From contig NZ_CP012938.1 of NCBI RefSeq assembly GCF_001314995.1, positions 5,146,001 through 5,210,000 of the forward strand: a stretch of DNA of 64,000 bases, written 5' to 3'. The notes below the pieces were generated by a model. The model had not been told where the DNA came from. It was given only the letters and a program-made list of their open reading frames with translations, and did not search any database. The position numbers and the translations under genes are program-made. Origin of the DNA: Bacteroides ovatus. GTDB taxonomy: Bacteria; Bacteroidota; Bacteroidia; Bacteroidales; Bacteroidaceae. Shown here in pieces: positions 1 through 10,885 of the stretch; positions within the stretch are counted from its first letter, which is position 1, and each line of letters opens with the position of its first letter.

Positions 1-927
1 GATGTGGAGATTGAAAAGTCGAACATTATTATGGTGGGTAGTACCGGAACCGGGAAAACGTTGCTTGCACGCACGATTGCTAAGTTACTGCACGTGCCGT
101 TTACTATTGTAGATGCTACAGTGCTGACGGAGGCCGGTTATGTGGGCGAAGATATCGAAAGTATTTTAACCCGTTTGCTTCAGGTGGCAGATTATAATGT
201 ACCTGAAGCTGAACAGGGTATCGTGTTTATCGACGAGATCGATAAAATTGCCCGTAAAGGAGATAATCCTTCCATCACTCGCGACGTGAGCGGTGAAGGC
301 GTACAGCAGGGATTACTGAAATTGCTCGAAGGCTCTGTGGTGAACGTACCTCCCCAGGGAGGCCGTAAGCATCCGGACCAGAAGATGATTCCGGTAAATA
401 CCAAGAATATTCTCTTTATCTGCGGCGGTGCGTTCGACGGTATCGAGAAGAAGATCGCCCAACGGTTGAACACCCATGTCGTAGGTTATACGGCATCGCA
501 GAAAACAGCGACGGTAGACAAGAATAACATGATGCAGTACATCGCTCCACAGGATTTGAAGTCATTCGGACTGATTCCAGAAATTATCGGACGTCTTCCG
601 GTATTGACTTATTTGAATCCGCTGGACCGGGATGCGCTTCGTGCGATCCTTACCGAACCGAAAAACTCAATCATCAAACAGTACATCAAACTGTTTGAAA
701 TGGATGGTATCAAGCTGACATTTGAAGATGATGTCTTCGAATATATCGTCGACAAGGCGGTAGAATATAAGCTAGGTGCCCGCGGATTGCGCTCTATTGT
801 GGAAACAATTATGATGGATGTCATGTTTGAAATCCCTTCAGAGAACAAAAAAGAGTATAAGGTGACGCTGGATTATGCAAAGATGCAACTGGAAAAAGCG
901 AATATGGCACGACTACAAACCGCTTAA
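1..927 (+). CDS. clpX: ClpX, ATP-dependent Clp protease unfoldase subunit (5' partial)
   Basis: AAA+ unfoldase that feeds substrates to ClpP. The reading frame is open from base 1, so the N-terminus, including the zinc-binding domain of roughly 100 residues, lies outside the window; the GTG at base 4 is internal. Visible motifs are Walker A GSTGTGKT, the pore-loop GYVGED, Walker B VFIDEID, the [10 protein letters not shown] segment and the C-terminal GARGLRS sensor-2 motif. About 308 of an expected 410 or so residues are present. It ends 168 bases before the chosen recQ start; no clear terminator is seen between them. Identification is firm. Confidence 0.97.
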   Translation, partial: DVEIEKSNIIMVGSTGTGKTLLARTIAKLLHVPFTIVDATVLTEAGYVGEDIESILTRLLQVADYNVPEAEQGIVFIDEIDKIARKGDNPSITRDVSGEGVQQGLLKLLEGSVVNVPPQGGRKHPDQKMIPVNTKNILFICGGAFDGIEKKIAQRLNTHVVGYTASQKTATVDKNNMMQYIAPQDLKSFGLIPEIIGRLPVLTYLNPLDRDALRAILTEPKNSIIKQYIKLFEMDGIKLTFEDDVFEYIVDKAVEYKLGARGLRSIVETIMMDVMFEIPSENKKEYKVTLDYAKMQLEKANMARLQTA

Positions 928-1095
928 AATCAAAGAGTAAGGCTACAGAAAATGATCGTAACTGTATTTTCTTGAAAATATTAGTCGCATTTTGCTTGGT
1001 AATTACGAAGTTGTTTATAACTTTGTTTGGCTCTCTTGAAGAAGAGAACATACTTAAAGTTAAACCATGAACTGAATAAAACAACCTTAGTTAAG

Positions 1096-3276
1096 ATGGC
1101 AGGGAAGATTAATTTAACAGATGAACTGAAAAAGTATTTCGGATTTAATAAGTTCAAGGGAAACCAGGAAGCGATCATTAATAACTTGCTCGATGGTAAA
1201 GATACCTTTGTACTGATGCCTACCGGTGGCGGGAAATCTTTATGCTATCAGCTACCTTCGGTCTTGATGGAAGGTACGGCAATCGTAATTTCTCCGCTCA
1301 TTGCGTTGATGAAGAATCAAGTGGATGCAATGCGCAATTTCAGTGAAGAAGATGGCGTCGCCCATTTTATCAATTCTTCATTAAATAAAGGCGCGATAGA
1401 CCAAGTGAGGTCGGACATCCTTGCCGGAAAGACAAAATTGCTATATGTAGCGCCGGAGTCGCTGACGAAAGAAGAAAACGTAGAGTTTTTGCGTTCGGTA
1501 AAGATTTCGTTCTATGCAGTGGATGAAGCTCACTGTATTTCTGAATGGGGCCATGACTTTCGACCGGAATACCGTCGGATTCGTCCTATTATCAATGAAA
1601 TAGGTAAAGCTCCGTTGATTGCGCTTACCGCAACGGCGACACCGAAGGTGCAGCATGATATCCAGAAAAATCTGGGAATGGTAGATGCCCAAGTCTTCAA
1701 ATCTTCGTTCAACCGTCCGAACCTTTATTATGAGGTACGTGCGAAGACCGCTAATATTGACAGGGATATTATCAAGTTTATCAAAAACAATCCGGAGAAA
1801 TCGGGCATTATCTATTGCCTTAGCCGGAAAAAAGTGGAGGAACTTGCTGAAATCCTGCAGGCAAACGGTATCAATGCGCGTCCTTATCATGCTGGAATGG
1901 ATTCGTTGACCAGGACCAAGAATCAGGATGATTTCCTGATGGAAAAAGTGGACGTTATTGTAGCGACTATCGCTTTTGGTATGGGAATTGACAAACCGGA
2001 TGTGAGGTTCGTGATTCACTACGATATTCCAAAGAGTCTGGAAGGGTATTACCAGGAGACCGGGCGCGCCGGTAGAGATGGCGGTGAAGGTCAGTGCATA
2101 ACCTTTTATACAAACAAAGACTTGCAGAAACTGGAAAAGTTCATGCAAGGAAAACCTGTGGCAGAGCAGGAAATTGGCAAGCAGCTTCTGTTGGAAACCG
2201 CTGCTTATGCCGAATCTTCCGTATGCCGACGCAAGACGTTGCTGCATTATTTCGGTGAAGAATATACGGAAGAAAATTGTGGAAATTGTGACAACTGTTT
2301 AAACCCTAAAAAACAAGTGGAGGCTCAAGAGTTATTGTGTGCCGTGATTGAAGCGATTATCGCGGTGAAAGAAAATTTTAAGGCAGATTATATTATAGAC
2401 ATACTACAAGGTAAAGAAACTTCCGAAGTACAGGCGCATTTGCATGAAGACCTCGAAGTCTTCGGCTCCGGTATGGGTGAAGAGGATAAGACATGGAATG
2501 CAGTGATTCGTCAGGCGCTGATTGCAGGTTACTTGAGCAAAGATGTGGAGCATTACGGACTCCTGAAAGTGACGGAGGAAGGACACAAGTTCCTGAAGAG
2601 ACCGAAGTCATTCAAGATTACCGAGGACAACGATTTCGAAGAGACGGAAGAAGAAGTTCCGGCACGCGGCGGTGGCTCCTGTGCAGTAGACCCGGCTCTT
2701 TATTCCATGTTGAAGGACTTGCGGAAGAAACTCTCGAAGAAACTGGAAGTACCGCCTTATGTGATCTTCCAGGACCCGTCTTTGGAAGCAATGGCTACCA
2801 TTTATCCGGTGACATTGGACGAGTTGCAGAATATACCGGGCGTAGGAGCTGGAAAAGCAAAACGTTACGGTGAAGAGTTCTGTAAATTAATCAAACGCCA
2901 CTGTGAAGAGAATGAAATAGAACGTCCTGAAGACTTGCGGGTACGTACGGTTGCCAATAAATCAAAGATGAAGGTAGCTATCATTCAGGCAATTGACCGT
3001 AAAGTGGCGTTAGATGATATCGCTCTTTCCAAAGGGATTGAATTTGGTGAACTGCTGGACGAGGTAGAAGCGATCGTTTATTCAGGAACCAAACTGAATA
3101 TAGATTACTTCCTGGAAGAAATCATGGATGAAGATCATTTGCTTGATATCTACGATTATTTCAAGGAATCTACCACTGATAAGATTGATGATGCGCTTGA
3201 CGAATTAGGCGATGACTTCACGGAAGAGGAAGTTCGTTTGGTACGTATTAAGTTCATCTCTGAAATGGCTAATTAA
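1096..3276 (+). CDS. recQ: ATP-dependent DNA helicase RecQ
   Basis: 3'-5' DNA helicase of recombination and repair, 726 residues. Motifs: Walker A TGGGKS near residues 43-48, DEAH at 143-146 followed by CISEWGHDFRPEY, the QETGRAGRDG motif VI, four zinc-binding cysteines (C-R-R-K ... CGNCDNC) in the RQC region, then an HRDC domain around 520-600 (DPSLEAMATIYP, IPGVGAGKAKRYG) and a Bacteroidetes-type acidic helical tail. The start is the ATG at 1096 (MAGKINLTDELKKYFGF); a TTG 23 codons upstream is also in frame but adds residues not expected in RecQ. Follows clpX on the same strand, as commonly seen in Bacteroides. Confidence 0.95.
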   Translation: MAGKINLTDELKKYFGFNKFKGNQEAIINNLLDGKDTFVLMPTGGGKSLCYQLPSVLMEGTAIVISPLIALMKNQVDAMRNFSEEDGVAHFINSSLNKGAIDQVRSDILAGKTKLLYVAPESLTKEENVEFLRSVKISFYAVDEAHCISEWGHDFRPEYRRIRPIINEIGKAPLIALTATATPKVQHDIQKNLGMVDAQVFKSSFNRPNLYYEVRAKTANIDRDIIKFIKNNPEKSGIIYCLSRKKVEELAEILQANGINARPYHAGMDSLTRTKNQDDFLMEKVDVIVATIAFGMGIDKPDVRFVIHYDIPKSLEGYYQETGRAGRDGGEGQCITFYTNKDLQKLEKFMQGKPVAEQEIGKQLLLETAAYAESSVCRRKTLLHYFGEEYTEENCGNCDNCLNPKKQVEAQELLCAVIEAIIAVKENFKADYIIDILQGKETSEVQAHLHEDLEVFGSGMGEEDKTWNAVIRQALIAGYLSKDVEHYGLLKVTEEGHKFLKRPKSFKITEDNDFEETEEEVPARGGGSCAVDPALYSMLKDLRKKLSKKLEVPPYVIFQDPSLEAMATIYPVTLDELQNIPGVGAGKAKRYGEEFCKLIKRHCEENEIERPEDLRVRTVANKSKMKVAIIQAIDRKVALDDIALSKGIEFGELLDEVEAIVYSGTKLNIDYFLEEIMDEDHLLDIYDYFKESTTDKIDDALDELGDDFTEEEVRLVRIKFISEMAN

Positions 3277-3293
3277 AAAAGCGAAAAAAATAG

Positions 3294-3338
3294 GCGTGCA
3301 GGTATGCGGTTTTGAATAAAAACCGTATATTTGCACGC
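3294..3338. promoter_or_regulatory. 45-bp inverted repeat overlapping the guaB promoter
   Basis: Outer arms GCGTGCA (3294-3300) and TGCACGC (3332-3338) and inner arms around GCGGTTTT / AAAACCG form a long imperfect palindrome with loop near 3314-3317. The Bacteroidetes -7 box TATATTTG lies at 3326-3333 inside the right arm, 30 bases before the guaB ATG; a TATG at 3303-3306 is at -33 spacing. It could act as a recQ terminator, a guaB operator or both. Structure is directly visible; function is inferred. Confidence 0.55.
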
Positions 3339-3350
3339 AATAATTTTTAA

Positions 3351-4841
<1,491 letters not shown>

Positions 4842-4863
4842 TAGATAGATACGGTGAACTATT

Positions 4864-4922
4864 AACGGTGAACGGTGAACAGGCTGTATAATCAGCAGGG
4901 TGTTCACTGCTCACCGTTTGTT
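4864..4922. terminator. Two-stage perfect hairpin after guaB
   Basis: AACGGTGA and GTGAACA (4864-4881, separated by ACG) pair with TGTTCAC and TCACCGTT (4901-4918, separated by TGC) around a 19-base loop. The left arm is a direct repeat GGTGAAC-GGTGAAC. The following stretch is T-rich but not a clean T tract, so this may be a terminator or an intergenic repeat element. Confidence 0.5.
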
Positions 4923-4938
4923 GTTTGAAAAATAAAAA

Positions 4939-6489
4939 ATGATGATGAAAAGAAGCCTGTTGTTGGGATGTATTTCTCTCTTTGTAGTCGCGGTCTTTGC
5001 ACAGGAAGATCCGGTATTGATGCGTGTTAACGGAAGAGAGATACTCCGTTCGGAATTTGAATATGCATACCGCCGTTATGCGGAACGTTCAAATGCCAGA
5101 CTTTCGTCCAAAGAGTATGCGGCACTTTTCGCTCAATCGAAGTTGAAAGTGGAAGCAGCCAGGGCTGCCGGACTTGATACGACCTCTGTTTTTCGTAAAC
5201 AACAGGAGAAATGCCGGACCGAGTTGGTGGAATCTTATCTGATAGACAGGCAAGTGATGGATAGTTGTGCCCGTGCTATCTATCAGAAGATGGGATTGAA
5301 AGCACGTAGCGGCAGGGTACAGGTGATGCAGATTTTCAAACGTTTGCCACAGACAATCACTTCCCGGCATTTAGAAGAAGAAAAAACGCGGATGGATTCT
5401 ATATACCGGATGATACAGAATCAGCCGGATTTGAACTTTAACCGTTTGGTCGAAATATATTCGGATGATAAGCAAAGTAGATGGATCGAATGTCTGGAAA
5501 CAACGAGCGAGTTTGAGAATGTTGCTTTCTCTCTGGCAAAAGGTATGGCATCGCAGCCCTTTTTCACTCCTGAAGGGATTCATATCTTGAAAGTGATGGA
5601 TCGGGAGGAAACAGCTGCTTACGAAAATGTCAGTGCCAGGTTAATGGAACGGTTACGGCGCAAGGAGATTTTGGACAAAGGTACAGGCGCGGTGCTCGAA
5701 CGCTTGAAAAAAGCATGGCAGTATGCTCCCAATCAGGCGGCAATGGAAGAACTGCTGGCGAAAGGCCGTACAGAACAAACCCTGTTTACGATTGACGGAC
5801 AAGCATACACCGGAACTATGTTCACGCATTTTGCCTCTTCTCATCCTCAAGCTGTCAAACGGCAGTTGGAAGGATTTATAGCTAAGTCATTGCTGGATTA
5901 TGAAAGCCGGAATATCGATAAAAAGCATCCGGAAATTCCTTATGCCTTGCGGGAATCTGATGAAAACTATTTGGTGGAAGAGATAACACGTCAGAAAATA
6001 GATTTGCCCGCAGCTAATGACCGGGCGGGATTGGCTACTTATTTTAAATTTCATTCGTCGGATTATCGGTGGGAGAGCCCCCGGTATAGAGGAGTCGTGC
6101 TTCATTGCGTTGATAAAAAGATGGCAAAGCAAGCCAAAAAAATGCTGAAGAAAGTGCCGGAAAAAGAGTGGGCGGACAAGCTTCGGCAAACTTTTAATAC
6201 ATCCGGGGAGGAAAAGATACAAGTTGAACAAGGAATTTTTGCCGACGGAGACAATAAATATATAGATAAACTGGTTTTTAAGAAGGGTGATTTTGATCCT
6301 TTGATGTCTTATCCTTTTACTATTGTAGTAGGCGAAAAAATGAAAGGTCCAGATGATTATCGGGAAGTAATTGATCGGGTTCGAAAGGATTATCGAAGCT
6401 ATCTTGACACGTGCTGGATGCGGGAATTGAGTGAGTCCGGTAAGGTTGAAATAAACCAAGAGGTTTTAAAAACAGTTAATAATAACTGA
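4939..6489 (+). CDS. Periplasmic peptidyl-prolyl isomerase / chaperone (PpiC-SurA type)
   Basis: 516 residues with an N-terminal signal peptide (KRSLLLGCISLFVVAVFAQ). The first ~115 residues look like a SurA N-terminal chaperone region. A parvulin domain follows at about 115-235 (SRHLEEEKTRMDSIY, YSDDKQSRWIE, FENVAFSLAKGMASQPFFTPEGIHILKV). The C-terminal half has no recognised domain but keeps SurA-like helical character. First gene of a plus-strand block of outer-membrane biogenesis genes; the next gene starts 54 bases on. Likely helps folding of outer-membrane proteins or lipoproteins in the periplasm. Whether its isomerase is active cannot be judged. Confidence 0.85.
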   Translation: MMMKRSLLLGCISLFVVAVFAQEDPVLMRVNGREILRSEFEYAYRRYAERSNARLSSKEYAALFAQSKLKVEAARAAGLDTTSVFRKQQEKCRTELVESYLIDRQVMDSCARAIYQKMGLKARSGRVQVMQIFKRLPQTITSRHLEEEKTRMDSIYRMIQNQPDLNFNRLVEIYSDDKQSRWIECLETTSEFENVAFSLAKGMASQPFFTPEGIHILKVMDREETAAYENVSARLMERLRRKEILDKGTGAVLERLKKAWQYAPNQAAMEELLAKGRTEQTLFTIDGQAYTGTMFTHFASSHPQAVKRQLEGFIAKSLLDYESRNIDKKHPEIPYALRESDENYLVEEITRQKIDLPAANDRAGLATYFKFHSSDYRWESPRYRGVVLHCVDKKMAKQAKKMLKKVPEKEWADKLRQTFNTSGEEKIQVEQGIFADGDNKYIDKLVFKKGDFDPLMSYPFTIVVGEKMKGPDDYREVIDRVRKDYRSYLDTCWMRELSESGKVEINQEVLKTVNNN

Positions 6490-6543
6490 TGTAACCGATT
6501 ATTCACTATCTTCGTACCTTAAATAAGTAGATTTTAGTTGCCG

Positions 6544-7389
6544 ATGCGAATATTAGTCCTCTTACTGATTACCCTTCTTGGTTGTGGAGCGTGCAAGGAA
6601 CAGCACGACCACAAAGGAAAGACTCCTTTGGTAGAGGTGGACGGTAATTTTTTATATAAAGAAGATTTGATGTCCGTGCTTCCGGTCGGATTGTCAAAAG
6701 ATGATAGCATTCTCTTCACCGAGCACTATATTCGTAGTTGGGCGGAAGAGATTTTATTGTATGAGAAAGCTGCGAACAATATCCCCGATAATGTGGATGT
6801 AGACAAGCTGGTGGAGAATTATCGAAAAGCGTTGATAATGCATACTTATCAGCAGGAGTTGATTAGCCAGAAGTTGACGAATGATATTTCCGAACACGAG
6901 ATAGCAGAGTATTACGGCAAAAACAAGGAATTGTTTAAACTGGAAAGTCCGTTGATTAAGGGATTGTTTATTAAAGTGCCGTTGACAGCTCCCCAGTTGA
7001 ACAATGTGCGCAGATGGTATAAGTCGGAAAAACAGGATGCTATCGAGAGCCTGGAAAAATATAGTTTGCAGAATGCGGTGAAATATGAATATTTCTATGA
7101 TAAATGGGTGTCCGTGACCGATGTCCTGGACATGATTCCGTTGAAAGTAGAGGCACCGGAAGAGTACGTAAACAAACACCGTCAGGTAGAATTGAAAGAT
7201 ACGGCTTATTATTATTTCCTGAATGTGAGCGATTATCGCGGAGTTGGTGAGGAGAAACCGTATGAATTTGCCCGCTCGGAAGTGAAAGACTTACTGGTAA
7301 ATCAGAAACGGGTGAGCTTTATGGAACAGGTAAAGAACGACTTGTATCAGCAGGCGGTAAGTAAGAAGAAGATTATATATAATTATTAA
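6544..7389 (+). CDS. Putative lipoprotein, SurA-like chaperone without clear isomerase domain
   Basis: 281 residues. Start chosen at ATG 6544 (an in-frame TTG lies two codons upstream), giving a short lipoprotein signal LLLITLLGCGAC with lipobox Leu-Leu-Gly-Cys. The rest is helical and charged (VLPVGLSKDDSILFTEHYIRSWAEEILLYEKA), resembling the SurA N-terminal region; the middle (YYGKNKELFKLESPLIKGLFIKV) could be a degenerate PpiC domain. It sits between two parvulin chaperones and 9 bases before the next, so a shared role in outer-membrane protein assembly is likely. Exact function unknown. Confidence 0.7.
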   Translation: MRILVLLLITLLGCGACKEQHDHKGKTPLVEVDGNFLYKEDLMSVLPVGLSKDDSILFTEHYIRSWAEEILLYEKAANNIPDNVDVDKLVENYRKALIMHTYQQELISQKLTNDISEHEIAEYYGKNKELFKLESPLIKGLFIKVPLTAPQLNNVRRWYKSEKQDAIESLEKYSLQNAVKYEYFYDKWVSVTDVLDMIPLKVEAPEEYVNKHRQVELKDTAYYYFLNVSDYRGVGEEKPYEFARSEVKDLLVNQKRVSFMEQVKNDLYQQAVSKKKIIYNY

Positions 7390-7398
7390 ATACAAAGA

Positions 7399-8781
7399 AT
7401 GAAGAAGTTTGTGAACTTTAGATTTGTTGTTACCCTTGTCCTGGCAATATTTGCTAATGTGGCAACCTATGCACAAGATAATGTGGTTGATGAAGTAGTT
7501 TGGGTAGTAGGTGACGAAGCTATTTTAAAATCAGATGTAGAAGAGGCCCGTATGGATGCCTTGTATAATGGACGCAGATTCGAAGGCGATCCTTATTGTG
7601 TAATTCCTGAAGAGATTGCTGTGCAGAAGTTATTCCTGCATCAGGCAAAGTTGGACAGTATCGAGGTTTCCGAAGCGGAAATCATCCAGCGTGTGGATAT
7701 GATGACCAATATGTACATCCAGCAGATCGGTTCCAGAGAGAAAATGGAGGAGTATTTCAATAAAACATCCACCCAGATTCGTGAAACTTTGCGTGATAAT
7801 GCACGTGACGGATTGACGGTTCAGAAGATGCAGCAGAAACTGGCAGGAGATATCAAAGTGACTCCGGCAGAAGTACGCCGTTACTTCAAAGATCTTCCAC
7901 AGGATAGTATCCCTTACATTCCTACACAGGTGGAAGTGCAGATTATTACTTTGCAACCCAAAATACCCGTTTCGGAAATCGAGGATGTAAAGAGGACACT
8001 GCGTGATTATACGGATCGTGTGACAAAAGGAGAAATCGACTTCTCTACATTGGCCCGTTTGTATTCTGAAGATAAGGCTTCTGCCATTAAAGGTGGTGAA
8101 TGTGGATTTATGGGACGTGGTATGATGGACCCCGCTTATGCGAATGTGGCATTCAGCTTGCAGGACCCGAAGAAAGTTTCCAAAATTGTAGAATCGGAAT
8201 TTGGTTTCCATATTATCCAGTTGATTGAGAAGCGTGGTGACCGTGTTAATACCCGCCATATCCTGTTGCGTCCGAAAGTCTCGGAAAAAGAACTGACCGA
8301 GGCTTGTGCCCGTCTGGATTCTATTGCAGATGATATTCGTGCTAACAAATTCACATTTGATGATGCCGCTGCCGTTATCTCACAAGATAAGGATACCCGC
8401 AACAATCACGGTATCATGGTGAACATCAATGAACATTCAGGTATCACTACTTCTAAGTTCCAGATGCAGGATCTTCCTCAAGACGTTGCTAAGGTAGTGG
8501 ATAAGATGAATGTTGGCGAGATTTCCAAAGCTTTTACAATGATTAATGAGAAAGATGGAAAAGAAGTATGCGCTATCGTGAAATTGAAAACTAAAATCAA
8601 TGGTCATAAAGCAACCATCGCGGAAGACTATCAGGATCTGAAAGAAATCGTAATGGATAAGCGTCGCGAAGAGGTGTTGCAGAAATGGATTCTGAACAAG
8701 CAAAAACACACTTATGTACGCATCAACGAAAACTGGCAGAAGTGTGACTTCAAGTATCCGGGTTGGGTCAAGAATGACTGA
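7399..8781 (+). CDS. SurA-like peptidyl-prolyl cis-trans isomerase
   Basis: 460 residues with signal peptide (VTLVLAIFANVATYAQ). Chaperone N-domain about 25-170 (DEVVWVVGDEAILKSDVEEAR is the typical SurA opening), first parvulin domain about 172-275 (LARLYSEDKASAIKGGECGFMGRG, FGFHIIQLIEKRGD), and a second around 277-390 (NTRHILLRPKVSEKE, ISQDKDT). Layout N-P1-P2 matches SurA. Works in the periplasm on outer-membrane barrels; the neighbouring OstA-like gene 22 bases downstream supports this. The short C-terminal helix region follows P2. Confidence 0.9.
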   Translation: MKKFVNFRFVVTLVLAIFANVATYAQDNVVDEVVWVVGDEAILKSDVEEARMDALYNGRRFEGDPYCVIPEEIAVQKLFLHQAKLDSIEVSEAEIIQRVDMMTNMYIQQIGSREKMEEYFNKTSTQIRETLRDNARDGLTVQKMQQKLAGDIKVTPAEVRRYFKDLPQDSIPYIPTQVEVQIITLQPKIPVSEIEDVKRTLRDYTDRVTKGEIDFSTLARLYSEDKASAIKGGECGFMGRGMMDPAYANVAFSLQDPKKVSKIVESEFGFHIIQLIEKRGDRVNTRHILLRPKVSEKELTEACARLDSIADDIRANKFTFDDAAAVISQDKDTRNNHGIMVNINEHSGITTSKFQMQDLPQDVAKVVDKMNVGEISKAFTMINEKDGKEVCAIVKLKTKINGHKATIAEDYQDLKEIVMDKRREEVLQKWILNKQKHTYVRINENWQKCDFKYPGWVKND

Positions 8782-8803
8782 TATAACCTTGCTTTGACTT
8801 TAT

Positions 8804-10567
8804 ATGCTGAAAAAGAATAAGAAAAATAAACAACAAGACAGGCATAGATGGCTCCTTATAGGCTTTCTATGCCTGTTTGGTGTATGTCTTGTGGCACAAG
8901 TGAGGCCGACGGGACAGAAACCCACGGCAGGGGCTTCGACAAAATCGACTGCGGATACGTCTAAGACGGCTCCCAAAACCAAAACGCCGGCGGGTAATAA
9001 GAAACAATCGGACAACAAGAAGCAACCGGAGAATAAAAAGACCAAAGTTTACTTGCTCCATGCTGACGAAGGACAGGCGGATAAGCTGGCACGTCCGGAT
9101 GTGCAGGTGTTGATTGGTAACGTGAAGTTGCGCCATGACAGTATGTATATGTACTGTGACAGTGCACTGATTTTTGAGAAAACCAACTCCGTAGAAGCCT
9201 TCAGCAATGTGCGTATGGAACAGGGAGACACCTTGTTCATTTATGGTGATTATCTTTATTATGACGGAATGACGCAAATTGCGCAACTTCGTGAAAATGT
9301 GAAGATGATTAACCGGAACACGACCCTGCTGACGGACAGCTTGAACTACGACCGTCTCTACGATCTCGGATATTATTTCGAAGGGGGAACTTTGATGGAT
9401 GAAGAGAATGTACTGACCTCCGATTGGGGCGAATATAGCCCTGCAACAAAACAGTCGGTATTCAACCATGATGTGAAGTTGGTGAACCCTAAGTTTGTGT
9501 TGACCTCCGATACATTGAGGTATAATACCGAAAACAAAATAGCAGTAATTCTCGGACCTTCCAATATTGTCAGTGATAATAATCATATCTATTCGGAACG
9601 GGGATTCTATAACACATTGACCGAACAAGCGGAATTGTTGGACCGTTCGGTCCTGACCAATCAGGGGAAGAAACTTGTAGGCGACAGTCTGTTCTATGAC
9701 CGGATAATCGGTTACGGAGAAGCATTCGATAATGTGAAGATGACAGACTCCATCAATAAGAATATGCTGACGGGCGATTATTGTTTCTATAATGAATTGA
9801 CGGACTCCGCGTTTGCAACAAAACGTGCTGTTGCTATCGATTATTCACAGGGAGACAGTCTTTATATGCATGGGGATACTTTGCAGATGGTGTCCTATAA
9901 TCTGAATACCGATTCTTTGTACCGGTTGATGAAGGCTTACCATAAAGTACGTATGTATCGTACAGATGTTCAGGGAGTATGTGACTCACTGGTCTATAAT
10001 TCGAAAGATTCTTGTATGACCATGTATACTGACCCTATTCTTTGGAATGACGGACAGCAACTGCTTGGTGAGCAGATCAAGATTTATATGAATGACAGCA
10101 CGATTGACTGGGCGCACATTATCAACCAGGCGTTGACAGTGGAGATGAAAGACTCTATTCACTATAATCAAGTGTCCGGCAAGGAGATGAAAGCCTATTT
10201 CGTTAATGGAGATATGCGCCATATTGAAGTGATCGGTAATGTGCTGACAGCTTTTTATCCTGAAGAGAAAGACAGTACGATGACCGGATTTAATTGTCTG
10301 GAAGGTAGTATGCTGCATCTTTATATGAAGGATAAGAGAATGGAAAAAGGACTTTTTATCGGTAAATCCAACGGAACGATGTATCCGATGGACCAGATAC
10401 CGCCTGATAAACTGCGTCTTCCTACTTTTGCCTGGTTCGATTATGTCCGTCCGCTAAATAAGGACGATATTTTCAACTGGCGCAGCAAGCGTGCGGGAGA
10501 AACATTGAAGCCGACTACCGACCGGCGACCAAAGACAGAAAAGCGAAACTTAATAAATATGAAGTAG
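8804..10567 (+). CDS. OstA/LptA-like organic solvent tolerance protein
   Basis: 587 residues. An N-terminal hydrophobic segment (WLLIGFLCLFGVCLVAQ) is followed by a Lys/Thr/Pro-rich linker (about 35-80) and then repeated short beta elements of OstA type: 'VYLLHADEGQADKL', 'DVQVLIGNVKLRHDSMYMYCDSA', 'NVRMEQGDTLFIYGDYLYYDG', repeating through most of the protein as in the LptA/LptD N-terminal jellyroll. Likely a periplasmic part of lipopolysaccharide transport or outer-membrane assembly in Bacteroidetes. No C-terminal LptD barrel is present. Co-directional with the SurA genes; stop is one base before the next ATG. Confidence 0.82.
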   Translation: MLKKNKKNKQQDRHRWLLIGFLCLFGVCLVAQVRPTGQKPTAGASTKSTADTSKTAPKTKTPAGNKKQSDNKKQPENKKTKVYLLHADEGQADKLARPDVQVLIGNVKLRHDSMYMYCDSALIFEKTNSVEAFSNVRMEQGDTLFIYGDYLYYDGMTQIAQLRENVKMINRNTTLLTDSLNYDRLYDLGYYFEGGTLMDEENVLTSDWGEYSPATKQSVFNHDVKLVNPKFVLTSDTLRYNTENKIAVILGPSNIVSDNNHIYSERGFYNTLTEQAELLDRSVLTNQGKKLVGDSLFYDRIIGYGEAFDNVKMTDSINKNMLTGDYCFYNELTDSAFATKRAVAIDYSQGDSLYMHGDTLQMVSYNLNTDSLYRLMKAYHKVRMYRTDVQGVCDSLVYNSKDSCMTMYTDPILWNDGQQLLGEQIKIYMNDSTIDWAHIINQALTVEMKDSIHYNQVSGKEMKAYFVNGDMRHIEVIGNVLTAFYPEEKDSTMTGFNCLEGSMLHLYMKDKRMEKGLFIGKSNGTMYPMDQIPPDKLRLPTFAWFDYVRPLNKDDIFNWRSKRAGETLKPTTDRRPKTEKRNLINMK

Positions 10568-10568
10568 T

Positions 10569-10868
10569 ATGGGAATGTTTAACTCAATGAGAAAGCCCCG
10601 GGGCTTTAATCATCAATACATTTATGTAGACGAGCGGAAAGAAAAGCTCGCTAAGATGGAGGAGAACGCCAAACGTGACTTGGGGATGCTGCCGGAGAAA
10701 GAATTTAATCCGGAAGATATTCGCGGTAAATTCGTCGAAGGTACTACACATTTGAAAAGAAGAAAAGCAAGTGGCCGCAAACCGGTTTCTTTCGGAATCA
10801 TACTGATAATCATTGCCTTCCTTCTCTATCTGTGGCATTATTTAGCAACAGGAAGCTGGAGTTTTTAA
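10569..10868 (+). CDS. Small membrane protein with C-terminal transmembrane helix
   Basis: 99 residues. N-terminal two thirds are charged and soluble ([20 protein letters not shown]), with one transmembrane helix near the C-terminus ([19 protein letters not shown]). Starts one base after the OstA-like stop and ends 17 bases before the mutL ATG, so it is almost certainly co-translated in this block. I know it only as a conserved Bacteroidetes hypothetical; the link to outer-membrane assembly is by position. Confidence 0.8.
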   Translation: MGMFNSMRKPRGFNHQYIYVDERKEKLAKMEENAKRDLGMLPEKEFNPEDIRGKFVEGTTHLKRRKASGRKPVSFGIILIIIAFLLYLWHYLATGSWSF

Positions 10869-10885
10869 TTGTTAATTTACGAAGT

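Noticed and set aside
4..927. GTG at base 4 as a true clpX start
   Set aside because: It would remove the N-terminal domain; the frame is open to base 1 and the sequence begins mid-protein.
1441..2247. 268-codon minus-strand frame inside recQ
   Set aside because: Lies wholly within a strongly conserved helicase gene; composition is that of an antisense shadow.
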